A DNA stretch of 18,859 nt from Deferribacterales bacterium (GCA_025997275.1 BNUJ01000019.1:1-18859), one strand, 5' to 3'; numbered from the stretch's first letter, positions 1 through 6,437 are shown. Notes: generated from the letters alone by a model not told the origin. Numbers and translations are program-made.

Positions 1-112
1 AATAAGACCCCAAACGTTCCACAGAGTCAAGGTCAAAACCCCCCGCTATTGAAAATAACCGAAGAAAGAAACCCAAGAACAACGGAAAATGTAAAAAAAA
101 AAATTTTTTCAT
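1..112 (-). CDS. partial outer-membrane beta-barrel family protein, N-terminus only, leaves the window
   Basis: Reading leftward from an ATG at 112, 37 codons stay open to the window edge. The product starts MKKFFFL, followed by a hydrophobic stretch to about residue 23 that looks like a signal peptide, and then DLDSVERLGSY. This matches the mature start of the intact paralogue at 1075 (DVEPSYAERFGAD). The DNA also matches: GGAACGTTT is shared and the next bases are similar. A G7 run precedes the ATG by 3 nt as a possible ribosome site, and a TTGACA-N17-TAAAAC promoter lies 30 to 58 nt upstream. I infer a third member of the same surface-protein family. Caution: the stretch has T11 and G6 runs inside the signal peptide. 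A one-base length change would frameshift it, so this is either a second phase-variable site or sequence error at a contig edge. Confidence 0.5.
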   Translation of the reverse strand, partial: MKKFFFLHFPLFLGFFLRLFSIAGGFDLDSVERLGSY

Positions 113-141
113 AAACCCCCCCAACGAAAAGGTTTTCCCCG

Positions 142-170
142 GTTTTACCCCCCCCCCCCCCATTTGTCAA
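142..170 (-). promoter_or_regulatory. leftward promoter with a G14 tract as its spacer
   Basis: On the minus strand TTGACA lies at 170-165 and TAAAAC at 147-142. They are separated by exactly 17 nt made of AAT plus 14 G. It faces the partial outer-membrane gene ending at 112. Homopolymer runs between -35 and -10 are a known slipped-strand phase-variation device, for example Neisseria porA and the OmpW-like gene TP0126 of Treponema pallidum. With G14 the spacing is optimal, so this isolate would be in the ON state. Confidence 0.6.
148..161. repeat. 14-bp poly-C/poly-G homopolymer
   Basis: Fourteen consecutive C on the plus strand. It is the longest homopolymer in the window and lies entirely inside the promoter spacer of the leftward gene. 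True length may vary between cells or be misread. Confidence 0.9.
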
Positions 171-185
171 GAGAGAAATTGCAAC
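159..185. repeat. 27-bp inverted repeat, left arm (promoter-upstream module)
   Basis: It is the reverse complement of 995-1021 with one mismatch at 176. It covers the -35 of the leftward promoter and its upstream flank. The two arms point outward, toward the partial copy and the intact copy of the same gene family. They are best read as duplicated promoter-upstream regions. Confidence 0.85.
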
Positions 186-207
186 GTTCGTTCTTTTGTG
201 ATAGAAT
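179..207 (+). promoter_or_regulatory. promoter for the 226-408 reading frame
   Basis: TTGCAA at 179-184 and TAGAAT at 202-207, spacer 17 nt. The predicted start near 214 would leave a short leader carrying a GAGGTG ribosome site (216-221). The -35 overlaps the inner end of the inverted repeat, so this promoter and the leftward phase-variable one lie back to back. Confidence 0.5.
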
Positions 208-225
208 ACGTGATAGAGGTGCTAA

Positions 226-408
226 ATGAACATATTTGACCTATTGAGGAAGTTGGTGCGCGGGGATGTTATACTTCACACTAGCTACGGAAAGTTCTAC
301 CTGAGCCAAAACGAAAGACAGCGGCAACGGTATGTAGAGGCTGAGCTTGATATAGAAAAGATACCTGACGAGCTGAAAAACGACTTGCAACGGTGGCACT
401 GCGCCTGA
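226..408 (+). CDS. small unknown protein, probably the 5' fragment of another gene fused to a broken paralogue
   Basis: This 60-residue frame has a good promoter (179-207) and a GAGGTG ribosome site 4 nt before the ATG, so it is probably transcribed and translated. I do not recognise the protein. It is hydrophilic and rich in Arg, Lys and Glu (QNERQRQRYVEAELDIEK), with no signal peptide. Its last residues (RWHCA) are read out of frame through a 16-bp block, CGGTGGCACTGCGCCT at 391-406, which is identical to 1218-1233 in the intact outer-membrane gene. The natural part therefore probably ends near 390. The rest is a recombination junction, and the frame stops at 406-408. It may be a truncated gene rather than a functional 60-residue protein. 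Confidence 0.4.
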   Translation: MNIFDLLRKLVRGDVILHTSYGKFYLSQNERQRQRYVEAELDIEKIPDELKNDLQRWHCA

Positions 409-898
409 CTTGGAGTTCAAGGACAGCACTGCTGAGCACAAATTTAGTGGTGCTAATATTGGTGCTAGCTGGCAGTATTATTTCGGCAGAAACTTTGGTT
501 TTGAGGTTGGCTTTACCGCTATGAGCGATGATTGGAAGGAACCAGCTGGTTATATATACACAATTGATGTTGAGGTAACGACGATTCCCATGCTGTTTTT
601 GGTAAGGTATCCGGTGAACAAATATCTTGATGTTTATGGCGGTGTTGGCGTGGACTTAATATCTACAAGTTTTAAGCAGTATTATTTTGACGGTTCTGCT
701 CTGAGGAGACATGAACAGACCGAAAGTTTTATATCGCCCACAGCTGAAGCGGGAGTAAATATTTATCTAGGCAACTTTATGTTTGGCGCACAGGCGAAGT
801 ATGTATCAGTGCCAGATATCGCTGATGGTGCTTATTTTGATGCTGAGCTTAAAAGCAGTGGCGTGTCATTTGTCGGCAGGGCGGGCATAGCGTTCTAG
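377..898 (+). pseudogene. headless outer-membrane beta-barrel gene copy lacking start and signal peptide
   Basis: The frame is open from 377, after a TGA at 374-376, to the TAG at 896-898. It encodes GGTAPDLEFKDST through to GRAGIAF. This corresponds to the mature barrel of the intact gene at 1075-1728, including the block LVRYPVNKYLDVYGGVGV and the C-terminal Phe of a beta-barrel assembly signal. The first in-frame start-like codon is a TTG at 410 without a ribosome site. The signal peptide and about 30 mature residues are missing and are replaced by an unrelated reading frame in another phase (226-390). Positions 596-649 differ from 1441-1494 at only 3 of 54 bases, well above the rest of the gene. 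This suggests recent gene conversion, or use as a silent donor. Secretion of a product from here is not expected. Confidence 0.7.
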
Positions 899-905
899 TT
901 GTTTC

Positions 906-930
906 ACCCTCTCTCTAAATGGGGGAGGGT
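906..930 (+). terminator. hairpin after the broken outer-membrane gene
   Basis: ACCCTCTCTC at 906-915 pairs with GGGGGAGGGT at 921-930 through 10 pairs, including two G-U, with loop TAAAT. There is no T-run after it, so termination would be weak. Nothing else is recognisable in 931-994 apart from AT-rich sequence. Confidence 0.35.
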
Positions 931-994
931 TGGCCATCATATCAGTAGTTGTCGCCACCTCACATAAACATAAAACTCATTCTTAATGCTATTT

Positions 995-1021
995 GTTGCA
1001 ATTCCTCTCTTGACAAATGGG
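995..1021. repeat. 27-bp inverted repeat, right arm
   Basis: Reverse complement of 159-185 with one mismatch. It carries TTGACA at 1010-1015, the likely -35 for the outer-membrane gene at 1075. Confidence 0.85.
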
Positions 1022-1039
1022 ATAGGGGGAACCAGATTT
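1010..1039 (+). promoter_or_regulatory. probable promoter of the intact outer-membrane gene, weak -10
   Basis: TTGACA at 1010-1015 is followed by a G-rich spacer (AATGGGATAGGGGG). This resembles the G14 spacer of the leftward copy interrupted by ATA. No good -10 is visible; AGATTT at 1034-1039 (spacer 18) is the best. It may be a decayed or locked version of the phase-variable promoter. Confidence 0.4.
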
Positions 1040-1074
1040 AGAAATAGACACTTTACCATTAGGAGGGAAATTAC

Positions 1075-1728
1075 ATGAGAAAGTTGTTATTGTTGACATG
1101 GGGTGTGTTTATGGTGTTCTCTGTGGCATTATATGCCTATGATGACGTCGAGCCTAGCTATGCGGAACGTTTTGGAGCTGATTTGCCGCAAAACAGACAC
1201 TGGAATTTAGCGATATCCGGTGGCACTGCGCCTAATCTGAAATACCGCGAAGACTCTAATGCTGTTGCTAAGCATAGCATTAGTAATGCTAAGGTGGGCG
1301 GTTCTCTGCAAGTCTTTTTTAACAGGAATTTCGGCTTTGAATTTGGTTTGAACCCTGTATTTGCTGAGAAGTGGACAGTGCCTGCCGGTTACCATCCCGG
1401 ACATAAGGTCAAGGTGAGTGGATTGCAAACTCCAGTACTCTTTTTGGCAAGGTATCCGGTGAGCAAATATCTTGATGTTTATGGCGGTCTTGGCTTAAAT
1501 ATATCCTCTATAGGCATTGACCAACGTGGACCTAACGTTAAACACAGAGATACTTACTTGGGTGCTTCATTTGCAGCCGAAACTGGGGCGAACCTCTATA
1601 TAGGACACTTTGTGTTAGGCGTGCAGGCAAAGTATCTGCCAGTATATGCAAATGCCGATGGTTATGATGCTAAAATTAGAAGTAGTAAAGGAGTATCACT
1701 TGCGGGCAGGGTCGGCGTAGCGTTCTAA
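1075..1728 (+). CDS. outer-membrane beta-barrel protein (small eight-stranded, OmpW/OmpA-barrel-like)
   Basis: 217 residues. The start is fixed by AGGAGG at 1061-1066, 8 nt before the ATG. A signal peptide covers about residues 1-21 (MRKLLLL, hydrophobic core, VALYA), with likely cleavage before YDD. The mature part is made of alternating amphipathic strands rich in Gly and aromatics (FFNRNFGFEFGL, LFLARYPVSKYLDVYGGLGL, NLYIGHFVLGVQAKYL) and ends in GRVGVAF. That ending fits the C-terminal aromatic signal for barrel assembly. Size suits an eight-stranded barrel in the outer membrane; the ligand and role are unknown. It is the intact member of a local family with the pseudogene at 377 and the partial gene at 112. 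The promoter spacer is G-rich and a strong terminator follows. It could equally be called an opacity-type surface antigen. Confidence 0.75.
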   Translation: MRKLLLLTWGVFMVFSVALYAYDDVEPSYAERFGADLPQNRHWNLAISGGTAPNLKYREDSNAVAKHSISNAKVGGSLQVFFNRNFGFEFGLNPVFAEKWTVPAGYHPGHKVKVSGLQTPVLFLARYPVSKYLDVYGGLGLNISSIGIDQRGPNVKHRDTYLGASFAAETGANLYIGHFVLGVQAKYLPVYANADGYDAKIRSSKGVSLAGRVGVAF

Positions 1729-1730
1729 TA

Positions 1731-2651
1731 CTATGAGGGGGCGGGTGCGCCCCCGTTTTCTTTTAGCTCCTCTGCCTGTTTTGGGTCAAAGAGCATATAG
1801 TCTGATTCCGTGCGGCTGGCGAGGGTTAGTTTGCCACTGGCGATGTAAAAGCGTAGTGTGCTAACAGGCAAGCCCGCCAGCCTTGCCAGCTCGCCTATTT
1901 TGAGCAGTTTTTTAGTATCAGGTACATCTTTTGTGAGTAAATCAATAGCCGTTTGCTGGGAGCGTTCCAATGCCCGCAACATAAAGAGAATATAATGGTT
2001 ATTGTCCCCATGCATCTGTGCCTTTTCAATGCAAGCAATATATCGCTTGCGGTCGCGCGGACGGATTATTATAGGTGCGTAGCCAGCATTTATTAACATT
2101 AGATTCATTAACAGCCGAGCCGTCCGCCCGTTTCCGTCAATAAATGGGTGAATTGATACCAGTGCTAAATGTGCCTCAATCGCACCTGTAGGCATATCGG
2201 TGTTGATATTCTGCACAAAGTCCTCCATTAAATCGGGCACTTTCAGTGGGTTAGGCAATACCACCCGTGAGCCAGAAATTCGCACGCGAACGCTACGATA
2301 TACCCCAGCGTTGAGGTTGTCTATCCCCTGTAATATCAATCTGTGGATAGTTAAAACAAGGTTTTTAGTAATGGGTTGTTTGCGAGCATCAAATATGAAC
2401 CTGAAAGCATCAGCGTGATTTCTTGCCTCAATGTAGTCAGTCAGTGGTTTTGCTCCTGCTACAATGTTTTCCTCAATAGCCAAAGCAGTTTCACGGCGGG
2501 TGAGCGTGTTGCCCTCAATGGCATTGCTGGTATAGGCAAGCTCAGTCGTGAGCCAGCGCAGCAACACTTTCTCGTTATCAGTTTTTTTAAGCAAGCCAGT
2601 AAGAGTCTTCCGCTGTTGCTCAATATTAGTGTTCACTTCATAGTTTGTCAT
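1731..2651 (-). CDS. Fic-family adenylyltransferase (class II inhibitory motif) with C-terminal MerR-like HTH
   Basis: 306 residues from the ATG at 2651. The Fic core motif HPFIDGNGRTAR is complete at residues 168-179, including the catalytic His and the GNGR anion-binding loop. TSNAIEGN at 41-48 contains the (S/T)xxxE(G/N) inhibitory helix, N-terminal to the core as in class II Fic proteins, which AMPylate Ser/Thr/Tyr once relieved. Residues 251-296 (KIGELARLAGLPVSTLRFYI) form a MerR-like winged HTH, so the enzyme may autoregulate or bind DNA. An in-frame TTG at 2723 would add 24 residues and overlap hipA by 26 nt. I prefer ATG 2651 because TTGCTT-N17-TATAGT ends 7 nt before it and the added residues do not look like a Fic N-terminus. 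The last codons (GGAPAPS) are read through the terminator hairpin of the convergent outer-membrane gene. The target is unknown. Confidence 0.88.
   Translation of the reverse strand: MTNYEVNTNIEQQRKTLTGLLKKTDNEKVLLRWLTTELAYTSNAIEGNTLTRRETALAIEENIVAGAKPLTDYIEARNHADAFRFIFDARKQPITKNLVLTIHRLILQGIDNLNAGVYRSVRVRISGSRVVLPNPLKVPDLMEDFVQNINTDMPTGAIEAHLALVSIHPFIDGNGRTARLLMNLMLINAGYAPIIIRPRDRKRYIACIEKAQMHGDNNHYILFMLRALERSQQTAIDLLTKDVPDTKKLLKIGELARLAGLPVSTLRFYIASGKLTLASRTESDYMLFDPKQAEELKENGGAPAPS
1737..1764 (+). terminator. Rho-independent terminator of the outer-membrane gene
   Basis: GGGGGCG (1737-1743) pairs with CGCCCCC (1748-1754) around loop GGTG, followed by GTTTTCTTTT. It is a strong rightward terminator embedded in the last codons of the convergent fic gene. 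Confidence 0.85.
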
Positions 2652-2658
2652 ATTAGAA

Positions 2659-2687
2659 ACTATAAAGTAATTTGTAGGGGAAAGCAA
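2659..2687 (-). promoter_or_regulatory. internal promoter of the fic gene, leaderless type
   Basis: TTGCTT at 2687-2682, spacer 17 nt, TATAGT at 2664-2659, then 7 nt to the ATG at 2651. Predicted transcription would start at or next to the ATG. No Shine-Dalgarno sequence is present. Confidence 0.45.
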
Positions 2688-2697
2688 GAGGGTGGTT

Positions 2698-3960
2698 TTA
2701 GCTAAAGAACCCTTGATATACAAACGCTCCTTGTATCAATTCGCATTCTCTTTCTGATAGCCCCGCTTTGCGGGCGAGCTTATACCAGCTGTTTTTCACA
2801 ACGTCCGCCATTGTGTCAATAATTGCCATCGCCTCGTCAGGCTCTAACATCAACCTGCGACATTCAGATAATAGATTGCTCTTGCTGGCAAATCGCCCCT
2901 GTTGACCGCATTGCATAGCAAGGTCGCGATGTTCTAAACTAATAACAGGATTAGGCGTTAAGTCATAAGCGGGGGATAGTCGCCACCTGTCTTTAGCTAT
3001 AAATGCGTGGTTGCGCGGGTGGTCGTCTGTGTTAGAAATCAATGCATTAAACACCATACGGCGGAACAGCTCCTTAGCATCCTCTTTTGGAACAGCCGAG
3101 AACTTGCGCAACTCCTCAGCCAGCGACACATAAGACCACTTGTCCCGCCCACTAGTCTCATCACTAGCGCGTAGCACGGTTAGGGCACTTATCATACGGT
3201 GGCGCAGATAGCCCGCCACAGTGCTTTCTCTATCAAAACGCTTTACCAGTAGCACGTCCCTGTCGCCAACCTGAACGACTTTACTCTCGGCAGCATTCAA
3301 CCCACAGACACTAGCTAGTAGTAGCATTGCGTGTTCAACTATGGCGTTATTCCAGCGGTCAGTTGCGCAGTTAAACTTAGCCACATATAGCGAATTATCT
3401 GAGAAAACAACGGCTTTCGGACGTGCACCGCCCATTGACGTGCCAAGTAGCATTAACTCCTCTACCTGAATGTGCAGTGAATCCTGTGCAGCCTCTTCAC
3501 GTATAAGTTCATCAGCTGTTTGTTGTAGTCGCTCTAAGTCAATCACCTTGTTGAACGTTCGCTTTGGCGCAGGCGGTGTTTGATTCAGTCCGAAACCTAA
3601 CGCACCTATGCGGTCATCTGGTGAGTTTAGTAGATAGTCCAGTTCAGATACATTGGGTTTGCTTATGTGTCGCTCAATCAGCCTGCGTCCCCAGTAGTCG
3701 GGCGATGCGTCACGGATAGCACCGAACACGCCTTTCATTATAGTGGTTTCATAGACTTTATCGGTGAGTTTTAACTCCACAGGGTCAATAGGCACGGCGT
3801 TAAAACGTGCTAGGTATGATTTGCCATAAACAAACCGCCCCACGTTTTCGCCACTAGGTGTTGTCTCCAGTATAAACTTGCCCGCCGTGACGGGCGCAAC
3901 CTGCTCTGGCAGGGTCATATATACATAACATTCGTTTTTAATACTCTTTTTAGAAATCAT
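2698..3960 (-). CDS. hipA: HipA-family serine/threonine kinase toxin
   Basis: 420 residues. The HipA kinase fold is clear. There is a glycine-rich loop GTSMGGARPK at residues 173-182, where the Ser matches the autophosphorylated position of E. coli HipA. LLVKRFDRE follows at 237-245, then the catalytic loop NTDDHPRNH at 310-318 and the metal-binding SPAYDLTPNP at 329-338. In the family, HipA phosphorylates glutamyl-tRNA synthetase or other translation targets and causes growth arrest, and it is held in check by HipB. The ATG at 3960 overlaps the upstream HTH gene by 11 nt, implying translational coupling. The gene lies directly before the fic gene, so both toxin-like enzymes could share one transcript. 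All key catalytic residues appear present. The actual target here is not known. Confidence 0.92.
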   Translation of the reverse strand: MISKKSIKNECYVYMTLPEQVAPVTAGKFILETTPSGENVGRFVYGKSYLARFNAVPIDPVELKLTDKVYETTIMKGVFGAIRDASPDYWGRRLIERHISKPNVSELDYLLNSPDDRIGALGFGLNQTPPAPKRTFNKVIDLERLQQTADELIREEAAQDSLHIQVEELMLLGTSMGGARPKAVVFSDNSLYVAKFNCATDRWNNAIVEHAMLLLASVCGLNAAESKVVQVGDRDVLLVKRFDRESTVAGYLRHRMISALTVLRASDETSGRDKWSYVSLAEELRKFSAVPKEDAKELFRRMVFNALISNTDDHPRNHAFIAKDRWRLSPAYDLTPNPVISLEHRDLAMQCGQQGRFASKSNLLSECRRLMLEPDEAMAIIDTMADVVKNSWYKLARKAGLSERECELIQGAFVYQGFFS

Positions 3961-4285
3961 TGTCTATCGCCGTCCGTAAAGAATGCCCTGCTTTCAGCTC
4001 GGCAAGGTGCAGCCCCTCAACATCCTTTAGCGGGCTTGCCACGTCTTTAATATCACATAAGAGGTCGTAAGCCCACAAAAGGGCAATATATACAGATATG
4101 GCAGTTGAGGGTTTGCCCTTTTCAGCATCGCTAATGGCACGAACGCCAGCACCGATTTTCTCCGCTACTTGGGCGATAGTTAGCTTGCGCCGCTTGCGGG
4201 CGATTCTGAGGTTTAATCCAATACGCCGTAAGCTGTCCTCAACAGCATAAGGCGGTGTTTGAAAGAGTTTATTAGTCTGAGGCAT
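3950..4285 (-). CDS. hipB: HipB-like XRE-family HTH antitoxin/regulator
   Basis: 111 residues with an XRE/Cro-type helix-turn-helix at about residues 25-75 (LRIARKRRKLTIAQVAEKIGAGVRAISDAEKGK). It is first gene of the hipB-hipA-fic cluster and overlaps hipA by 11 nt. In the family, HipB binds operators in its own promoter and neutralises HipA. The 30-residue C-terminal tail after the HTH could be the part that contacts HipA. The start at 4285 is set by a promoter whose -10 ends 6 nt upstream, leaving no room for a ribosome site, so the message should be leaderless. Symbol given by context and fold; sequence-level orthology to E. coli HipB is not established. Confidence 0.82.
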   Translation of the reverse strand: MPQTNKLFQTPPYAVEDSLRRIGLNLRIARKRRKLTIAQVAEKIGAGVRAISDAEKGKPSTAISVYIALLWAYDLLCDIKDVASPLKDVEGLHLAELKAGHSLRTAIDNDF

Positions 4286-4291
4286 AGCGAA

Positions 4292-4320
4292 ATTATATCA
4301 CATAGAATATGCTTTTGCAA
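4292..4320 (-). promoter_or_regulatory. hipB promoter, leaderless type
   Basis: TTGCAA at 4320-4315, spacer 17, TATAAT at 4297-4292, then 6 nt to the ATG at 4285. Confidence 0.65.
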
Positions 4321-4380
4321 GCAGAAAAATGCAATAAAAATGCTTTTTAAGGCAGATTAAGACAGCTCGCCAAATGCTCC

Positions 4381-4470
4381 CATTTTGCTTACAACTGGAC
4401 AAAAAATTGCAAATTTGGCTAATAACTGAACAAATAATTTCATTTTGCTTGCAACTGGACGAAAAATTGC
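4381..4470. repeat. three tandem 30-bp repeats between hipB and the divergent fic gene
   Basis: Units lie at 4381-4410, 4411-4440 and 4441-4470. Units 1 and 3 differ at two positions (11 and 21); unit 2 is more diverged but keeps the AACTG..AC core in register. Shared core: TTGCTT.CAACTGGAC. The third unit contains the -35 and spacer of the rightward promoter. Likely operators for HipB or for the N-terminal HTH of the fic product. There are no spacers, so it is not a CRISPR array. Confidence 0.85.
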
Positions 4471-4476
4471 TATAAT
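4449..4476 (+). promoter_or_regulatory. promoter of the AbiEi/Fic gene, leaderless type
   Basis: TTGCAA at 4449-4454, spacer 16, TATAAT at 4471-4476, then 8 nt (GATTCTTT) to the ATG at 4485. No Shine-Dalgarno sequence. The promoter sits inside and just after the third 30-bp repeat, so a repeat-binding regulator would occlude it. Confidence 0.65.
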
Positions 4477-4484
4477 GATTCTTT

Positions 4485-5915
4485 ATGGACATCCTACCAA
4501 CCATTATCTTGTCAGATAAGGCGAACTCTTTAACTATACATCGTCTTGTCAAGCAAGGCAAGGCTAGTAAGTTGACCGCCCGCCTCTATACCACCGATAT
4601 GACTGATGATGTTGACAAGGTGGTTTTAAGAAATATTTGGACTATTGTTGGCTTGCTATATCCTAAAGCTATCATTGATGGCAGAACCGCCTTTGAGATG
4701 AAACCTGCGGATAATGGCTACGTGTTTATTATATCTGATAGGGTGCGCCCTACTACCATTGGCAAATATACTATCTATCCCCGCAAAGGTGCCGGTGCAC
4801 AAGCTGGGGACACTCCATTTATGGACAACCTCTATATGCCTTCACTTGCAAGAAAATATCTTGAAAATATGCGGATGGGACACAATAATCGCTGTCTATC
4901 ACAGGTAGAAATAGAGGAACAGCTTGATAAATTTATACGTAACTACGGTGTAACCGCATTAAATAAACTTCGTGACGATGCAAGTGTGCTTGCACCTAAA
5001 ATTGAGTTGGTGGCGAAATTTGATAAATTGACCCAAATTATTGGGGCTTTGCAAAATACTAGAGAAACTAAACTAGTAAGCAAGGTTGGATTAGCCCGTA
5101 AAGCTGGGAACGCTTATGACCCTAACAGAGAAAAGCTATTTTACAAGCTCTATGAGGGTTTGAAAAGCCTAGCCCCTGTCTTTAGGAAACCCATTGACAA
5201 CTTCAATGAATATCTATGCTTTTATGAGGCTTATTTTTCCAACTATATAGAGGGAACTGAGTTTGAAGTAGATGAGGCAAAAGAGATAATCTTTGAGGGG
5301 AAGATTCCTGCCAGTCGCCCAGAGGATTCGCACGATATTATCAGCACCTACGAAACAATTTCTGACAAGGCGGAGATGAATAGAACTCCACGTAATTTTG
5401 ACGAGCTGGTAGACATTCTGCAACATCGCCATAAGTTAATAATGGGCGGTAGGGTTGGAGCGTATCCGGGTATATTTAAGATGCAAAGCAACAGAGCAGG
5501 GCTGACCATATTTGTAAAACCTGAGCTTGTAGTTGGCACGTTGAAAAGAGGCTTTGCCCTATATCAACAACTAGATAATGCTTTTGCAAGGGCTTTATTC
5601 ATAAAGTTTCTTGTGACCGAAATACACCCATTTACTGACGGCAATGGGCGACTTTCACGTATTATGATGAATGCAGAGTTTGTAGTGAACGATGAGGAGC
5701 GAGTTATTATTCCAACAGGGTATAGATATAACTACCTATCTGCCCTGTCAACTCTATCGGAAACGGGTGAGAGCGAGGCGTATATAAAGACTATGGCTTT
5801 TGCACAGGAATATACAGCAAAGATAGATTGGCGAACGGCTAGCACTGCGGAACACGACCTTACCCGCACTAACGCATTTGTAAAGAACGACAACAAACGC
5901 ATAGTGCTGGCGTGA
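4485..5915 (+). CDS. Fic-domain protein with an N-terminal AbiEi-like winged-helix region
   Basis: 476 residues. Residues about 8-100 (SDKANSLTIHRLVKQGKASKLTARLYT compressed: HRLVKQGKASKL at 19-30) look like the winged-helix region of AbiEi-type antitoxins and regulators. The C-terminal half is a Fic domain with the complete motif HPFTDGNGRLSR at 381-392. SNYIEG at 252-257 supplies an (S/T)xxxE(G/N) inhibitory motif ahead of the core. Expected activity is AMP transfer to a protein target, normally autoinhibited, with the N-terminal part binding DNA near its own promoter. It is divergent from hipB across the 30-bp repeats. Neither half seems damaged. The AbiEi assignment is by motif feel only and less certain than Fic. 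Confidence 0.85.
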   Translation: MDILPTIILSDKANSLTIHRLVKQGKASKLTARLYTTDMTDDVDKVVLRNIWTIVGLLYPKAIIDGRTAFEMKPADNGYVFIISDRVRPTTIGKYTIYPRKGAGAQAGDTPFMDNLYMPSLARKYLENMRMGHNNRCLSQVEIEEQLDKFIRNYGVTALNKLRDDASVLAPKIELVAKFDKLTQIIGALQNTRETKLVSKVGLARKAGNAYDPNREKLFYKLYEGLKSLAPVFRKPIDNFNEYLCFYEAYFSNYIEGTEFEVDEAKEIIFEGKIPASRPEDSHDIISTYETISDKAEMNRTPRNFDELVDILQHRHKLIMGGRVGAYPGIFKMQSNRAGLTIFVKPELVVGTLKRGFALYQQLDNAFARALFIKFLVTEIHPFTDGNGRLSRIMMNAEFVVNDEERVIIPTGYRYNYLSALSTLSETGESEAYIKTMAFAQEYTAKIDWRTASTAEHDLTRTNAFVKNDNKRIVLA

Positions 5916-5931
5916 TAACAGCTACGCCAGC
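5906..5931 (+). terminator. hairpin across the stop codon of the AbiEi/Fic gene
   Basis: GCTGGCGT (5906-5913) pairs with ACGCCAGC (5924-5931), 8 bp, loop 10 nt. No T-run follows, so it may stabilise the 3' end rather than terminate. Confidence 0.35.
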
Positions 5932-6002
5932 CACCTAGTCTAGGCACAAACACCGCTTATCGGGTAGGGTTTGCATTATTGCCCCACAACTCTTCTTCTA
6001 CC

Positions 6003-6338
6003 TTATATTGCCGCTTCCATAGTTTCAATAAGGGTTACTTTTTCTAGCCTCTTATAGATTTCTCCGTCTATGCCATATTCTCTAATAATAGCCTCGTCAT
6101 AGACTTCTGCTATTCTTGGCAAGTTATTAGCTTTCCACCAATCTATGTCGGTAGCTATATCATGAACAGGATTATCTACTAGCACCAACAATCCCTCAGG
6201 TGTTTCAGTGTATTGTATGAAACCTTGTTTGCTATGGTGAAACCATATCTTGTTCACATTTTTTTTGTTTAGGTTTGTCGTGATATAATACATATCAGGA
6301 GCAAACTCTAGTTGAATAAACTTTTTGGCGTCTGCCAT
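6003..6338 (-). CDS. hypothetical protein, 111 residues
   Basis: The start at 6338 has GAGGTG 5 nt upstream. A TATAAT at 6380-6375 and another at 6359-6354 could serve as -10 elements, but I see no convincing -35. The protein is soluble and acidic to neutral, with aromatic-rich segments (NKIWFHHSKQGFIQY, DIDWWKANNLPRIAEVYDEAI). The first half alternates hydrophobic and polar residues as in a beta-sheet and the second half is helical. I do not recognise a family. It stands alone and convergent with the AbiEi/Fic gene, and divergent from the candidate small RNA promoter at 6438. The good ribosome site and intact length argue for a real gene. Confidence 0.6.
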   Translation of the reverse strand: MADAKKFIQLEFAPDMYYITTNLNKKNVNKIWFHHSKQGFIQYTETPEGLLVLVDNPVHDIATDIDWWKANNLPRIAEVYDEAIIREYGIDGEIYKRLEKVTLIETMEAAI

Positions 6339-6437
6339 ATAAACACCTCATTCATTATATTAAGCTAGCCTTTTATTATACTCCCCTTTGGGGATAATTG
6401 TATCATATTTCTCCCTGTATAGTTGCTATAAAAGCTC

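Noticed and set aside
1..165. Treating the first 165 bases as pure sequencing noise
   Set aside because: Despite suspicious homopolymers, the stretch has a correctly spaced promoter, a signal-peptide-like frame and DNA similarity to the paralogue at 1168 onward. It is probably real, though run lengths may be wrong.
159..1021. Invertible DNA switch bounded by the 27-bp inverted repeats
   Set aside because: The arms are better explained as duplicated promoter-upstream modules of two paralogues. No invertase gene is present and the arms contain functional -35 elements of outward promoters. Kept only as a side possibility.
4381..4470. CRISPR array
   Set aside because: The 30-bp units are contiguous with no unique spacers, and no cas genes are present.
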